Positions 1 through 9,284 of a stretch of DNA of 64,000 nucleotides are shown here, one piece after another. The notes under the pieces were generated by a model, which did not search any database, had not been told where the DNA came from, and was given only the letters and a program-made list of their open reading frames with translations. This DNA comes from Chloroflexota bacterium (GTDB lineage Bacteria > Chloroflexota > Anaerolineae > Aggregatilineales > Phototrophicaceae), in the NCBI GenBank assembly GCA_013388745.1, contig JACAER010000022.1, positions 62,001-126,000 of the forward strand. Reading direction: 5' to 3'. Each line of letters opens with the position of its first letter. Position 1 is the stretch's first letter. The position numbers were made by a program, and so were the translations under genes.

Positions 1-1605
1 GTCAACACCACGCCCGACGACAGCCAGACGCTTTCGGCCTATGAAACCGTGCCGTCGCCCGCCGCGCAGTACACCGCCGCCGCCGTCAAACCGGAGCAGT
101 TCGGGCAAGACCGGCTGGTGGTGGCGGGCAGCAGCAGCCCAACGCGCGCGCGCGCCTTCGATAAAGAAGTGCTGATCGTCGGGCGCGACCCCTACGCTGA
201 TATTGTGCTGGACGAAAAACTGATCTCGCGCTATCACGTGCGCATCGAACGCCTGCCCGATGGCCGCTATCAGGTGACCGATCTGGATTCGATGAACGGT
301 TCATGGTTGGGCGCGCTGCGGCTGAAGCCTAACGAGGCACGTGTCTGGAATGTGGAAGAAGAACTGCGCGTGGGCACGACACGGCTGCGGCTGGAACCCG
401 CCGCCAGCCTGATGCTGACCAGCCCGCGCGCGCCGGAAGAAGACGCGCCGCCGGATGCGCTGCCGGGCGAGGTCGCTGCGCCGCCCGCCGAACGCACGCC
501 GCTCCAGATCAGTGTGGAACTGGCGCCGGAAATCGTGGTCGTCATGCCGGGCGTGTCGCAAAGCTGCAAAGTGACGATCTTCAACAAAAGTGGGCGTGTC
601 GATCAGTTTCAGGTGCAGGTGCGCGGGCTGGCGAGCGATTGGGTAACGGCGCCCGACGCTTCGCCTAACATGCTGCCGGACTCCAACACGAATGTCACGC
701 TTATCTTTAACCCGCCCAAGAGCAGCCGCAGCGCCGCCGGTATGTATCCGTTCGAGGTGGTGGTCAGCAGCACGGGGCAGCCCAACACGCTTCCGGTGGT
801 CGTCAACGGCCAACTGCGTGTCGATCCATTTTTCGGCTACAGCAGCGATGTGCAGCCGCAGCGCCTGAAGGTGGGTGGCAAGTGCTTTTTGACCGTCACG
901 AACGCGGGCAACACGCCGCAGATGTACACGGTGAAGGTGCGTGACCGCGAAGATGGCTTAAATCTGAGCTACGCGCCGGACGCTTTTACGCTCAACGCGG
1001 GTGCGCAGCAGCGCGTGACGATCACGGTGGCGCCCAAACGGCGCGCGCTGGCGGGCGCGCTGGAACGCTTGAGCTTCGATGTGGTGGTAAGCGAGGAGCG
1101 CGCCGACAGCCAGCCCAACACGCAGCGTGTGGAAGTCAGTGTGCCGCCGTATGTCGCCAACTGGCTGATTACGCTGCTGCTGAGCCTGTTGTTTTTGTGT
1201 ACGGGCGTGTCGTTTTGCAGCGTGAATCAGGTCGTGGGCATTATCAACGGCATCGTACAGACGGGCAATGCGCAGGCTACGCTGGATTTTCAGGCGGGGC
1301 AGACCGCGACATTTGACTCCGATGAGGACGGCGACGGGCTGAGTCTGGCGCAGGAAATCCAGGCGGGCACACTGGCCAACAACCCGGATACCGACAACGA
1401 TGGGCTGAACGACTTGCAAGAAATCCAACAATGGGCTACGAATCCTCTGGCGCGGGACACGGACGGCGACACCCTGCTGGATGGCGCTGAAGCCGGGCAG
1501 GAATGCCGCAGCCCCAAGAACCCGGACACAGACGGCGATGGGCTGCGCGATAATGTCGATCCCGATCCATGCGTGGTGAACAATACGCCGGCGCCGAGCG
1601 GATAA
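1..1605 (+). CDS. FHA-domain membrane protein with TSP3-like repeats (5' end outside window)
   Basis: The reading frame is open from base 1, so the GTG at 49 is probably internal and the gene begins upstream. Visible domains in order: an FHA phosphothreonine-binding domain (GRDPYADIVL, then SRYHVRIE and SMNGSWLG), a beta-sandwich region around 'SSRSAAG', one hydrophobic segment (about nt 1156-1230), and a C-terminal acidic region of DTDGDGL-type thrombospondin-3-like calcium repeats (about nt 1316-1570). The same order from FHA onward occurs in the kinase gene at 1885, so this may be the C-terminal part of a paralogous kinase. That is inference, because the kinase part would lie outside the window. 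The protein would read phosphorylation inside the cell and expose a calcium-binding tail outside. Confidence 0.8.
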   Translation, partial: VNTTPDDSQTLSAYETVPSPAAQYTAAAVKPEQFGQDRLVVAGSSSPTRARAFDKEVLIVGRDPYADIVLDEKLISRYHVRIERLPDGRYQVTDLDSMNGSWLGALRLKPNEARVWNVEEELRVGTTRLRLEPAASLMLTSPRAPEEDAPPDALPGEVAAPPAERTPLQISVELAPEIVVVMPGVSQSCKVTIFNKSGRVDQFQVQVRGLASDWVTAPDASPNMLPDSNTNVTLIFNPPKSSRSAAGMYPFEVVVSSTGQPNTLPVVVNGQLRVDPFFGYSSDVQPQRLKVGGKCFLTVTNAGNTPQMYTVKVRDREDGLNLSYAPDAFTLNAGAQQRVTITVAPKRRALAGALERLSFDVVVSEERADSQPNTQRVEVSVPPYVANWLITLLLSLLFLCTGVSFCSVNQVVGIINGIVQTGNAQATLDFQAGQTATFDSDEDGDGLSLAQEIQAGTLANNPDTDNDGLNDLQEIQQWATNPLARDTDGDTLLDGAEAGQECRSPKNPDTDGDGLRDNVDPDPCVVNNTPAPSG

Positions 1606-1677
1606 TGGCTGTCTGAGCGCTCAGCGCGATGGGGCATTTGCAGTACGTGGAGCACAGGCGAGGGGCGTTGGCGTTCA

Positions 1678-1746
1678 CCTCACCCCCTACCCCTCTCCAC
1701 GTGAGGCACATCAGCGGGGTCGAAAATCCGCCACGTGGAGAGGGGC
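1678..1746. repeat. GC-rich hairpin repeat, copy A
   Basis: Two perfect 14-base inverted arms (1690-1703, CCCCTCTCCACGTG, and 1732-1745) flank a 28-base loop. A CCTCACCCCC extension precedes the left arm. The same CTCACCCC...CCCTCTCC plan recurs at 27140-27210 and 47800-47868, and in decayed form at 60449-60489. All copies are intergenic. It could be a non-autonomous mobile repeat or a structured 3' end. There is no T-run, so it is not a textbook terminator. Confidence 0.75.
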
Positions 1747-1884
1747 TTAAGCATACGCGCCGTTTGGATACCTGCGTGAGACCCAAACAGGCCGTTGGCG
1801 TGCAACAGCTTTGTGGACAAACTGTATAGTGACCTGGCGGCGCACACATACTATCCCTGAAAGCAGCGGAACGGGAGTCGGGAT

Positions 1885-4800
1885 ATGATCGGCAAGGTGT
1901 TTGGCAATTATCGCGTAGAGCGGCAAATTGGTGAAGGCGGCATGGGGCTGGTGTATCAGGGGGTAGACCTGAGCACGCGGCGGCAGGTCGCTATGAAGTT
2001 TGTGCGCCCGTATCTGGAAGCTGACCCGCAGTTTCAGCAGCGTTTCGCGCAGGAAGCGCGGGCGATCGCCAGCCTCGACCATCCCAACATTGTGAAAGTG
2101 CTGTATTTCAGCGGGGCGCAGGGGCCGCTGTTCCTGGTGATGGAGTATTTTAACGGCGGCAGCCTGCGCGATTATCAGAAATGGCTGTACCGCCAGCGGC
2201 GCGCGCTGGAGATGGCCGACGCGGCGCGCATCACGCAGCAGGTGGCCGATGGGCTGCATTATGCGCACCGTTTAGGCATGATTCACCGCGATGTGAAGCC
2301 GGATAATGTGCTGCTGCGGCTGGGGCCGAACAACAGTATCCAGCAGGCGGTGCTGACCGATTTCGGTCTGGCGGGGCTGGCGGCGAGTATTTCACAGGCG
2401 TCGGTGCCGCGCGGCACGTTCGCCTATATGTCGCCGGAACAGTGCCGGGGCGAACGGGTGGACGCGCGCACAGACATCTATTCGCTGGGCGTAATGCTCT
2501 ACGAACTGGTCAGCGGGCGGCTGCCTTTCCAGCCGAACACGCTGCAAGACGCGATACGGATGCACAGCCAGGAAGTGCCGCCGCTGCCGTCGCAGCTGCG
2601 CCCGAATGTGCCGCGCGCGCTGGAACAAATCATTATGAAAGCGCTGGCGAAGAACTCCAATGACCGCTTCCAGACGGCGGCGGAAATGGGGCAGGCGCTG
2701 ATCGGGGCGAGCGCCGCGCCAAACGCCGACAGCGCCGCGCCGCCCGCCGCCCTGCGCACGGATTACGGCAGCGCGGGGCCGCTGGCCGCTGCGCCGGCAC
2801 AGATCAACCTGCCCGCTGCTGCCGGCGATGCCGGACGCGCGCGTATCCTTTACGGGCGCGCCAACCAGCAGCCCACCGTTGTGTGGATCGAGAGCGATGT
2901 GCTGTTGATCGGGCGCGAGGGCGAAAAAAATCTGCTGCTGGACAGCGCGCAGGTCTCGCGCAATCATGCGCGGCTGGATCGTGGTTACGATGGGCGCTAC
3001 CGACTGACAGATTTGGGCAGCAGCAACGGCACATTTTTGGGGGGCGCGCAGTTACGCCCCAACACGCCTGTGGAATGGCGTCCGGGTCAGATCGCCAATA
3101 TCGGCGATTTTTGGCTGAAGCTGGAAATTATCGGCGCGCAGCGTTCGCAGCCGAGCGCCGCAGCGCTTGCGGGCGCGCCTCCGGGCGCGCTGTTAAGCGT
3201 GCCGTTGGCGGGGCAGCCCGCTGTTGTGCCGGCGGCCAGTGCGGCGCAGGGCAACACGCAGCGCTTCAGCGCTAGAATGCTGACCGACATCACAGCGGTG
3301 CAGGCCGGCGGACGCACCATTATCACCGTCGAAATTTTTAATCAAGGGGATCGCGTAGATCGTTTTTCGGCGGAAGTGCGCGGGATTCCCGCCGATTGGT
3401 ACACAGTGCCGCTGGAGCCGGTGAACACCCTCAACCAGCAGCGCAATAATATGCTGATCACGCTGCATCCGCCGCGTCACAGCCGCAGCGCCGCCGGCGT
3501 CCACGCTTTTGATGTGGTGATTCGCAGCGGCTACGCGCCTAACGAGTTTGTGACGTGTCCTGGCAAATTGCAGATCGAGCCTTTTTACGGTGTGAGCAGC
3601 GAAATCACGCCGAAACGCCTGCGGCAGGGGGGCGCGTTTGATGTCATCATCAACAACACGGGCAACACGACGGAAAGTTTTCAGCTTCAGGCCAGTGACC
3701 CGGAACAAGTGCTCGACCTGCATATCGACCGCCCCCAGGTGGATGTCGCGCCGGGGCGCAGCGAGCGCGTGCTGCTGCGCGCGCGGGCACAGCAGCGCCC
3801 ATTAGTGGGTTCGGCGCAGAGCATTCCCGTGACTGTGCAGATCAAATCGACGCGCGCTGACGGCGAGCAGCAGATGCAAAACGCCGAATTCGTCAATGTG
3901 CCCCTTTTTTCGACCTGGCTGCTTTCAGGCGCAGGCGTGCTGTTGACGCTGTGCATCATGCTGGGCGGCATGGCGCTGGCCTTCAACGTGCTCAATAATC
4001 TGAGCAGCGCGCCGGTGACGAGCGCCGCGCAGACCCAGGCCGGCAATCTGGCGCTGACAACGACGGCGGCGGTGGACAGCGATGGCGACGGGCTAAGCGA
4101 CATCGAAGAGCGTCGCTTGAATTTAAACCCCACACTGGCCGATACCGACGGCGATGGCTTGCGCGATGGCGACGAACTGCGGCAGTACAATACGACGCCC
4201 AATAACCCGGACAGCGATCGCGACAACCTGAACGACGGCACGGAGGTGGCTTTGGGCGCGTCGCCCAACAACGCCGACAGCGATGGCGACGGTGTGCCGG
4301 ATGGCATCGACACAGCGCCGGGCGCCCCGCCCCCGCCGACGCCCACCACCGCGCCCACGCCCACGCCCGAACCGAGCCAGACGCCGCAGCCGACGCCGGC
4401 GCCCAATATCGTCGTGCAGCCGACTTCGGCGCTGAATTTTGGGGCGGTGCTGGTGGGCAGTACGAGCGCACCGCAAGCGATTACGATCACCAATAATCAG
4501 GCCGGCGCGCTGACGATTTCTGGCATCGCGCTGGGCGGGCCGAACGCCGATCAATTCCAGATTACCAATAACCCGACGACGCCGCTGATACTGTTGCAAA
4601 ACCAGATTTTGACGCTCAACGTGGTGTTCAGTCCGACATCGGCGGGGGCGAAATCGGCCACCGTGAGCATTACGAGCAACGACCCGGACGCGGCGAGCGT
4701 CGTGGTGTCGCTGGCGGGCAGTGTGACGGCGGCGGCGGCCAGCATCAGTGTGAACACGACGGCTGTTAATTTTGGCATTGTGTGTCTGACGGCTGCGCCG

Positions 4801-5415
4801 GGCACGGCGACACTGACCGTGACCAACAGCGGCAATGCCACACTCAATGTGACGCTGAGCATTAACCCGGCGAATCCGGCTTTTACGGTCAACCCGGCGA
4901 ATCTGACGGTGGCGGGCGGCGGCGGTACGCAAAATGCGACGCTCAGCTATGCGCCGAGCAGCACGAGCGTACAAACGGCCACGCTGCAATTAGCCCACAA
5001 CGCGACCAACGCGGCCAGCCCCCTGCCCATCAGCCTGACCGGACAGGGCACGGACGCGACGTTGGGGGTTGTGCCGCTGCCCATAGTGCTGGCGGCGCCG
5101 GCGCCCGCCACGCCGTTTACAACGCTTATTACCCTGACCAACAGCTCGACGACCGTGCCGATTCAGGTCAGCGCCATCAGCATTATCAATCAAGTGCCGC
5201 CGCCGCCGCCCGCGCCCGCGCCACCGCGCATGAGCACGTCGGTGACGACGCTGACGATTCCGTTCGTGATTCCGCTGCCGCCTTCCGGCGGGGCGGCGTC
5301 GTTTAACCTGAATTTCGCAGGGGATGTGACCGGCGTCTACGCCGCTACACTCCACGTCGTGCATAATGGCTGCAACAGCCCTTTCAGCACCAGCATTCAG
5401 ATCACCGTGCCGTGA
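1885..5415 (+). CDS. Transmembrane Ser/Thr protein kinase with FHA, TSP3-like and Hydin-like extracellular repeats
   Basis: 1176 residues. The N-terminal Hanks-type kinase has its glycine loop at GEGGMG, Lys38 in VAMKFV, HRD at 134-136 (HRDVKPDN), DFG at 159-161 and an SPEQ activation-segment end, so it looks active. An FHA domain follows at about 337-390 (LLIGREGE, SRNHAR, SSNGTFLG), then a beta-sandwich region, one membrane segment at about 675-705, DSDGDGLSD-type calcium repeats at about 730-808, a Pro-Thr linker, and choice-of-anchor/ASPM-SPD2-Hydin-like beta repeats (NFGAVLVGS..., NFGIVCL...) to the end. An SD-like GGGAG precedes ATG 1885. Likely role: a receptor kinase that senses the envelope and binds phosphothreonine partners. 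The ligand is unknown. Confidence 0.9.
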   Translation: MIGKVFGNYRVERQIGEGGMGLVYQGVDLSTRRQVAMKFVRPYLEADPQFQQRFAQEARAIASLDHPNIVKVLYFSGAQGPLFLVMEYFNGGSLRDYQKWLYRQRRALEMADAARITQQVADGLHYAHRLGMIHRDVKPDNVLLRLGPNNSIQQAVLTDFGLAGLAASISQASVPRGTFAYMSPEQCRGERVDARTDIYSLGVMLYELVSGRLPFQPNTLQDAIRMHSQEVPPLPSQLRPNVPRALEQIIMKALAKNSNDRFQTAAEMGQALIGASAAPNADSAAPPAALRTDYGSAGPLAAAPAQINLPAAAGDAGRARILYGRANQQPTVVWIESDVLLIGREGEKNLLLDSAQVSRNHARLDRGYDGRYRLTDLGSSNGTFLGGAQLRPNTPVEWRPGQIANIGDFWLKLEIIGAQRSQPSAAALAGAPPGALLSVPLAGQPAVVPAASAAQGNTQRFSARMLTDITAVQAGGRTIITVEIFNQGDRVDRFSAEVRGIPADWYTVPLEPVNTLNQQRNNMLITLHPPRHSRSAAGVHAFDVVIRSGYAPNEFVTCPGKLQIEPFYGVSSEITPKRLRQGGAFDVIINNTGNTTESFQLQASDPEQVLDLHIDRPQVDVAPGRSERVLLRARAQQRPLVGSAQSIPVTVQIKSTRADGEQQMQNAEFVNVPLFSTWLLSGAGVLLTLCIMLGGMALAFNVLNNLSSAPVTSAAQTQAGNLALTTTAAVDSDGDGLSDIEERRLNLNPTLADTDGDGLRDGDELRQYNTTPNNPDSDRDNLNDGTEVALGASPNNADSDGDGVPDGIDTAPGAPPPPTPTTAPTPTPEPSQTPQPTPAPNIVVQPTSALNFGAVLVGSTSAPQAITITNNQAGALTISGIALGGPNADQFQITNNPTTPLILLQNQILTLNVVFSPTSAGAKSATVSITSNDPDAASVVVSLAGSVTAAAASISVNTTAVNFGIVCLTAAPGTATLTVTNSGNATLNVTLSINPANPAFTVNPANLTVAGGGGTQNATLSYAPSSTSVQTATLQLAHNATNAASPLPISLTGQGTDATLGVVPLPIVLAAPAPATPFTTLITLTNSSTTVPIQVSAISIINQVPPPPPAPAPPRMSTSVTTLTIPFVIPLPPSGGAASFNLNFAGDVTGVYAATLHVVHNGCNSPFSTSIQITVP

Positions 5416-5523
5416 GCGCCGCGTCACGCTTTTCAAACGCAACTCGAACAGCGCGTAACAATCACGATGCGCGTTTTCTGCTACACTGTAAGGTGACCCG
5501 ATGTGTTATTCAGGGGGTTGATG

Positions 5524-6240
5524 ATGGACGCACAACACGCTGATAAGGATTTGCAGGCGAAAATCGCGCGCAAACGCGAGGCCGAAAGCGAAAGCCGCAC
5601 GCCGCAACATGCGCTGGTCGAGCTTCAGCGCACGGTGGGCAATCGCGGTGTACAGCGCTTGTTGGCGCAGCGCAAAATCACCCCCGCGCCCACCGGGATT
5701 CAGGCCAAATTGACTGTTGGCCCGCCGGATGATGTCTATGAGCAGGAAGCCGATCAGGTCGCGCATCAGGTGATGACGATGCCGATTCAGCGCGAAATGC
5801 CGCCGGAAGACGAAGAGCTGGCGATGAAGCGCGTGCAGCGCGAAATGCCGCCGGAAGACGAAGAGCTGGCGATGAAGCGCGTGCAGCGGGCAGCGGCGCA
5901 GAACGATGTTCCCGATGTGAGCGAGGACACTGAAGCGCAGATCGAACACATGCGCGGCAGCGGGCAGAATATGCCGGACAGCGCGCGCGAATTTTTTGAG
6001 CCGCGCTTCGGGCAAAATTTCAGCGGGGTGAACATTCACACTGGCGCGCAGGCCGACGCGCTCAACCGCGAAGTGGATGCGCGCGCCTTCACCACCGGCA
6101 GCGATATTTTCTTCCGTTCGGGCGAATATAACCCGGAAAGCAGCGCCGGACGCGAACTACTGGCGCATGAACTGACGCATGTGGTGCAGCAGGGCGGCAG
6201 CGAAGCGCAGCGTAAAACCGAAGACTGCGACGGCTGCTAG
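5524..6240 (+). CDS. DUF4157 (eCIS-core) domain protein
   Basis: About 238 residues. The C-terminal half matches the DUF4157 pattern: MPDSAREFFEPRFG, then VNIHTGAQAD, AFTTGSDIFFR, and the metallopeptidase-like HELTHVVQQ near the end. Proteins of this family often accompany extracellular contractile injection systems or act as toxin-delivery modules, but no tail, sheath or baseplate gene is visible here. An AGGGGG ribosome site at 5512-5517 favours ATG 5521 or 5524 over the upstream GTG 5503. The N-terminal part contains an exact 16-residue tandem duplication (5788-5883). A DUF4832 gene follows immediately and a PAAR-like gene lies convergently beyond it. Confidence 0.85.
   Translation: MDAQHADKDLQAKIARKREAESESRTPQHALVELQRTVGNRGVQRLLAQRKITPAPTGIQAKLTVGPPDDVYEQEADQVAHQVMTMPIQREMPPEDEELAMKRVQREMPPEDEELAMKRVQRAAAQNDVPDVSEDTEAQIEHMRGSGQNMPDSAREFFEPRFGQNFSGVNIHTGAQADALNREVDARAFTTGSDIFFRSGEYNPESSAGRELLAHELTHVVQQGGSEAQRKTEDCDGC
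5788..5883 (+). repeat. Exact 48-bp tandem duplication inside the DUF4157 gene
   Basis: Units 5788-5835 and 5836-5883 are identical base for base. Each encodes 16 residues (QREMPPEDEELAMKRV). The lack of any silent difference suggests a recent or still unstable duplication. Reading frame is kept. Confidence 0.95.
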
Positions 6241-7668
6241 GTGAAAAATCAGTTTTTGTTCAGGGCAGCGTTGTGCTGCCTGGCACTGCTGAGTCCTGGC
6301 ATACGGCTGACCAGCGCGCAGGACATGCAAACGATCACTTACGCGCCGAGCGCAGAAAACTTCCCCAACCCGGAACGCGGCTTTTATCATCAGGATGCCC
6401 CATTGTGGCTGGGTGATGAGCGCGTTCCGCAGAACACAGACGACTTACGCGCACTGCGCGCGCAGGGAATCGCGCTGGTGCGCTGGTATTTTTTGATTGA
6501 CGAGTACCGCGAAAGCGACCTGGACGCTGACGTTCTGGTATATATCGAGCAGCAGTTGAACAATGCGCGCGCGGCGGGCATCAAGGTCATCCCGCGTTTC
6601 GCCTATAATTTTCCCACCAATGGCGAATACCCCTACAGCGAGCCGGACGCCACGCTGGGGCGGGTGCTGGCACATCTGGATCAATTGGCGCCGCTCTTCG
6701 AGCGCAGCAGCGATGTGATCGCGTTTGTCGAAGCGGGATTGATCGGCGCCTGGGGCGAATGGCACAGTTCGACCAACGGATTGATCGACGAAGAGAGCGG
6801 CGTGACGCCTGCCGCGCGCGCCATCGTGAACCGCTGGCTGCAAATTCTGCCGCCGTATCGCAGCATCGCCTTACGCTATCCACTGCACAAACAGCAGCTT
6901 TATGGGCCAGAGCCGCTGGACGCCGCCATCGCCTACAGCGGGGTGCCGTCGTCGCGCATCGGGGCGCACAACGACTGTTTTCTGGCGTCGGCCACCGATT
7001 GGGGCACATATGCCGAAGACCCGGCGATCGCCCAGGCAGAGCGCGACTACCTGCACGACGATAACCGCTATGTGCCGCAGGGTGGCGAAACCTGCAACGC
7101 CGACGAGGACGCGCGGCCCTTTATCGGCTGCGATAATGCGCTCAGCCAACTGGCGTACCTGCGCTACAGCGCGCTCAACATCGACTATAACACTGCTGTG
7201 CTGGATGTCTGGCGCAGCGAAGGCTGCTTCGAGACGATCGCGCAGCGGCTAGGCTACCGACTGCGGCTGACAGAAACCACGCTGCCGCTCACGGGGCAGG
7301 CCGGGCAAGCCCTGCCTATCACCCTGACGCTGGTGAACGACGGCTTCGCCAGCCCCTACAACGGGCGCGCCTTTTATGTGGTGCTGCGCTCGTCCGCTGA
7401 TGGTCGTGACATGCTGCTCACCCCCGACATCGAGATCGACCCGCGCTTGTGGCTGCCGGACGCCGGTGAGATCACGCTCGATTTTCAAGTGCTTCTGCCG
7501 TCGGCGCTGGCAAGCGGGGACTATCAAATGCTGCTCTTGCTGCCCGACCCCCTGGAGAGTCTGGCGCAGCGCCCGGAATACGCGGTTCGGCTGGCGAATG
7601 AGGGCGTGTGGGAAGCGGATACGGGTTATAACCGCTTGCTGGCGACAGTCAGTGTGCGCGGCAATTAG
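6241..7668 (+). CDS. Secreted DUF4874/DUF4832-type protein
   Basis: 475 residues from GTG 6241, directly after the DUF4157 stop codon and with no clear ribosome site of its own, so translation may be coupled. The first ~27 residues form a signal peptide ending near LTSAQ. The body matches DUF4874/DUF4832 proteins: NFPNPERGFYHQ, LVRWYFLIDEYR, IKVIPRFAYNF, GLIGAWGEWHSS and a C-terminal beta domain. These resemble glycoside-hydrolase-like barrels found on bacterial surfaces, but the reaction is not established. The 3' end overlaps the convergent PAAR-like gene by four bases. Confidence 0.8.
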   Translation: MKNQFLFRAALCCLALLSPGIRLTSAQDMQTITYAPSAENFPNPERGFYHQDAPLWLGDERVPQNTDDLRALRAQGIALVRWYFLIDEYRESDLDADVLVYIEQQLNNARAAGIKVIPRFAYNFPTNGEYPYSEPDATLGRVLAHLDQLAPLFERSSDVIAFVEAGLIGAWGEWHSSTNGLIDEESGVTPAARAIVNRWLQILPPYRSIALRYPLHKQQLYGPEPLDAAIAYSGVPSSRIGAHNDCFLASATDWGTYAEDPAIAQAERDYLHDDNRYVPQGGETCNADEDARPFIGCDNALSQLAYLRYSALNIDYNTAVLDVWRSEGCFETIAQRLGYRLRLTETTLPLTGQAGQALPITLTLVNDGFASPYNGRAFYVVLRSSADGRDMLLTPDIEIDPRLWLPDAGEITLDFQVLLPSALASGDYQMLLLLPDPLESLAQRPEYAVRLANEGVWEADTGYNRLLATVSVRGN

Positions 7669-8060
7669 CCGCCGATCATCACCCGACCAACAGCAACCAC
7701 TTTGCCGATCGGTAAATCGACCGGATCGTTGCAGGTCATGGCGGTATCGCCAGAGCGCGCGGCGGGTTTGCCGTTGATAAACACCGTCGCGCTGCCCATC
7801 ATGATCGTACCCTGATTTTTGGGCGGATTGGCAAAACTGCCGCCGATGGGGATATGCGGGGGTATGTTGGTGGCTGTGCTGCCGACAGTCGCTGCCGGTT
7901 TGCCTTCGATCATCACGTTCTGGCTCAGGCTGCCGTTGATCTGGCCGCTGAATGGCATAGGGGTCGGCGTGGGCACAGGCGCGCCCGCCGCAGCCGGCAC
8001 GAGCACGATGTGCGTATCGGTGGCGGTAATGGTATCGCCGAGTTTGGCGGCTGGGGGCAT
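7665..8060 (-). CDS. PAAR-like domain protein
   Basis: 131 residues if translation starts at the ATG at 8060, which has GAGGTG just upstream. An in-frame upstream start at 8078 has no better site. The sequence has the Gly/Ala/Pro-rich repeats of PAAR/DUF4150-type spike-tip proteins: KLGDTITATDTH, QNVMIEGKPAATVGS and FINGKPAARSGDTAMTC. A proline-rich loop (VPTPTPMPF) interrupts the fold. PAAR proteins sharpen and cap VgrG-like spikes of contractile systems and carry effectors. With the DUF4157 gene 1.4 kb away it suggests an orphan secretion-tip module, though no VgrG is present in the window. Confidence 0.8.
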   Translation of the reverse strand: MPPAAKLGDTITATDTHIVLVPAAAGAPVPTPTPMPFSGQINGSLSQNVMIEGKPAATVGSTATNIPPHIPIGGSFANPPKNQGTIMMGSATVFINGKPAARSGDTAMTCNDPVDLPIGKVVAVGRVMIGG

Positions 8061-8369
8061 AACACACCTCACTGTCATTCTACCCTACGATATAGCAAAA
8101 CGCCGCGCGCGTCAAACGCGGCGCGTGGCTGCTTTTTCCTGTTAACCGATGTTACGCAGTCTGCGCTCAACAGCGGAGCAGGCAGGCCTTGCCTCTATGC
8201 GAGAAATCGGGATGCGCTGCCTAAGGCGGGGTGTTAAATGTTCTTTAAATCGCATGAAAACCCTTGAAAAATAATTTTCAACGACACACAATGCCTACAA
8301 CCGCAGTCCCCGTTTCAACGTATATACATGTTGGGAGTAACTGTGGCCTATCGATGGAGGGTTATTTCA
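8061..8369. other. Intergenic region with one GC hairpin
   Basis: A perfect 7-bp stem (8101-8107, CGCCGCG, with 8117-8123) lies between the divergent PAAR-like and ABC genes, followed on the plus strand by a short T-run at about 8131-8136. No plus-strand gene ends nearby, so a terminator role is uncertain. Nothing else recognisable was seen. Confidence 0.4.
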
Positions 8370-9284
8370 ATGGCGACTACGGCAATTCAGGTCGAAAACA
8401 TTTCCAAACGCTATGGCGATTTTCAGGCTGTGCAAGCGCTGTCGTTTGAAGTGTTTCAGGGCGAATTGTTCGCTGTGCTGGGGCCCAACGGCTCCGGCAA
8501 GACCACGACGATGCGTATGATCCTGGACATCCTCAAGCCCGACAGCGGACGTATCGCCGTATTGGGCGGGCCGCTGACAGAAGCGACCAAAGATCGCATC
8601 GGCTACCTACCAGAAGAACGCGGCCTGTACCGCAACGCGCGCGTGCTCGAAATGATGGTCTATCTGGCGCAGCTTAAGGGGCTGAGCGGCGCCGAAGCCA
8701 AAAAGCGCAGCCTGGCGCTGTTGGAGCGGTTGCAACTGGCCGAACACGCCAAAAAGAAGGTCAGCGAACTGAGCAAGGGGATGCAGCAAAAAGTGCAGTT
8801 CGCTGTCACTGTGCTGCATAATCCGCAGTTGATCATCATCGACGAGCCGTTCTCCGGCCTCGACCCGGTAAATTCGCTGGTGCTTAAAGACCTGCTGCTG
8901 GAACTGCGGCAGCAGGGTGTGGCGATTGTCATGAGCACACATCAGATGTATCAGGTCGAAGAAATGGCCGACCGCCTGCTGATGATCCACAAGGGGCAGT
9001 TGCAGCTTTACGGCAAGGTAGATGAAATCCGCAACCGCTACGCTGTTCACGCGCTGGTGGTCGAAGGGCAGGGCGACTGGTCCAAACTGCCGGGGGTAGC
9101 GCGCGTCGAAAACAGCGAAAATGGCCGCAGCGCCGCGATGCTGTATCTGAGCAAAGAGGCGACTGCCGACAGTGTGCTGGCCGCCATCGCCGCCGCGCCC
9201 GACATCCGTATTCAGCGCTTCGAACTCGCCGTTCCCGGCCTCAACGACATCTTCATCCGCGTGGTGGAGGAGCACGGCCAATGA
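8370..9284 (+). CDS. ABC transporter ATP-binding protein (NatA-like)
   Basis: 304 residues from ATG 8370, chosen over 8328 because GGAGG lies eight bases upstream. Walker A GPNGSGKTTT, signature LSKGM, Walker B LIIIDEP and the H-loop STH are all present, so it should hydrolyse ATP. The C-terminal ~80 residues fit the accessory domain of NatA/YhaQ-type exporters. Its stop codon overlaps the start of the permease at 9281 (ATGA), and a second permease follows, giving a three-gene ABC-2 exporter. The substrate is not evident; sodium or drug export is typical of the family. Confidence 0.93.
   Translation: MATTAIQVENISKRYGDFQAVQALSFEVFQGELFAVLGPNGSGKTTTMRMILDILKPDSGRIAVLGGPLTEATKDRIGYLPEERGLYRNARVLEMMVYLAQLKGLSGAEAKKRSLALLERLQLAEHAKKKVSELSKGMQQKVQFAVTVLHNPQLIIIDEPFSGLDPVNSLVLKDLLLELRQQGVAIVMSTHQMYQVEEMADRLLMIHKGQLQLYGKVDEIRNRYAVHALVVEGQGDWSKLPGVARVENSENGRSAAMLYLSKEATADSVLAAIAAAPDIRIQRFELAVPGLNDIFIRVVEEHGQ

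Noticed and set aside
4322-4400. Repetitive CCCACGCCCACG-type DNA, possible repeat array
   Set aside because: It encodes the in-frame Pro-Thr linker of the kinase; the same applies at about 38930-38995.
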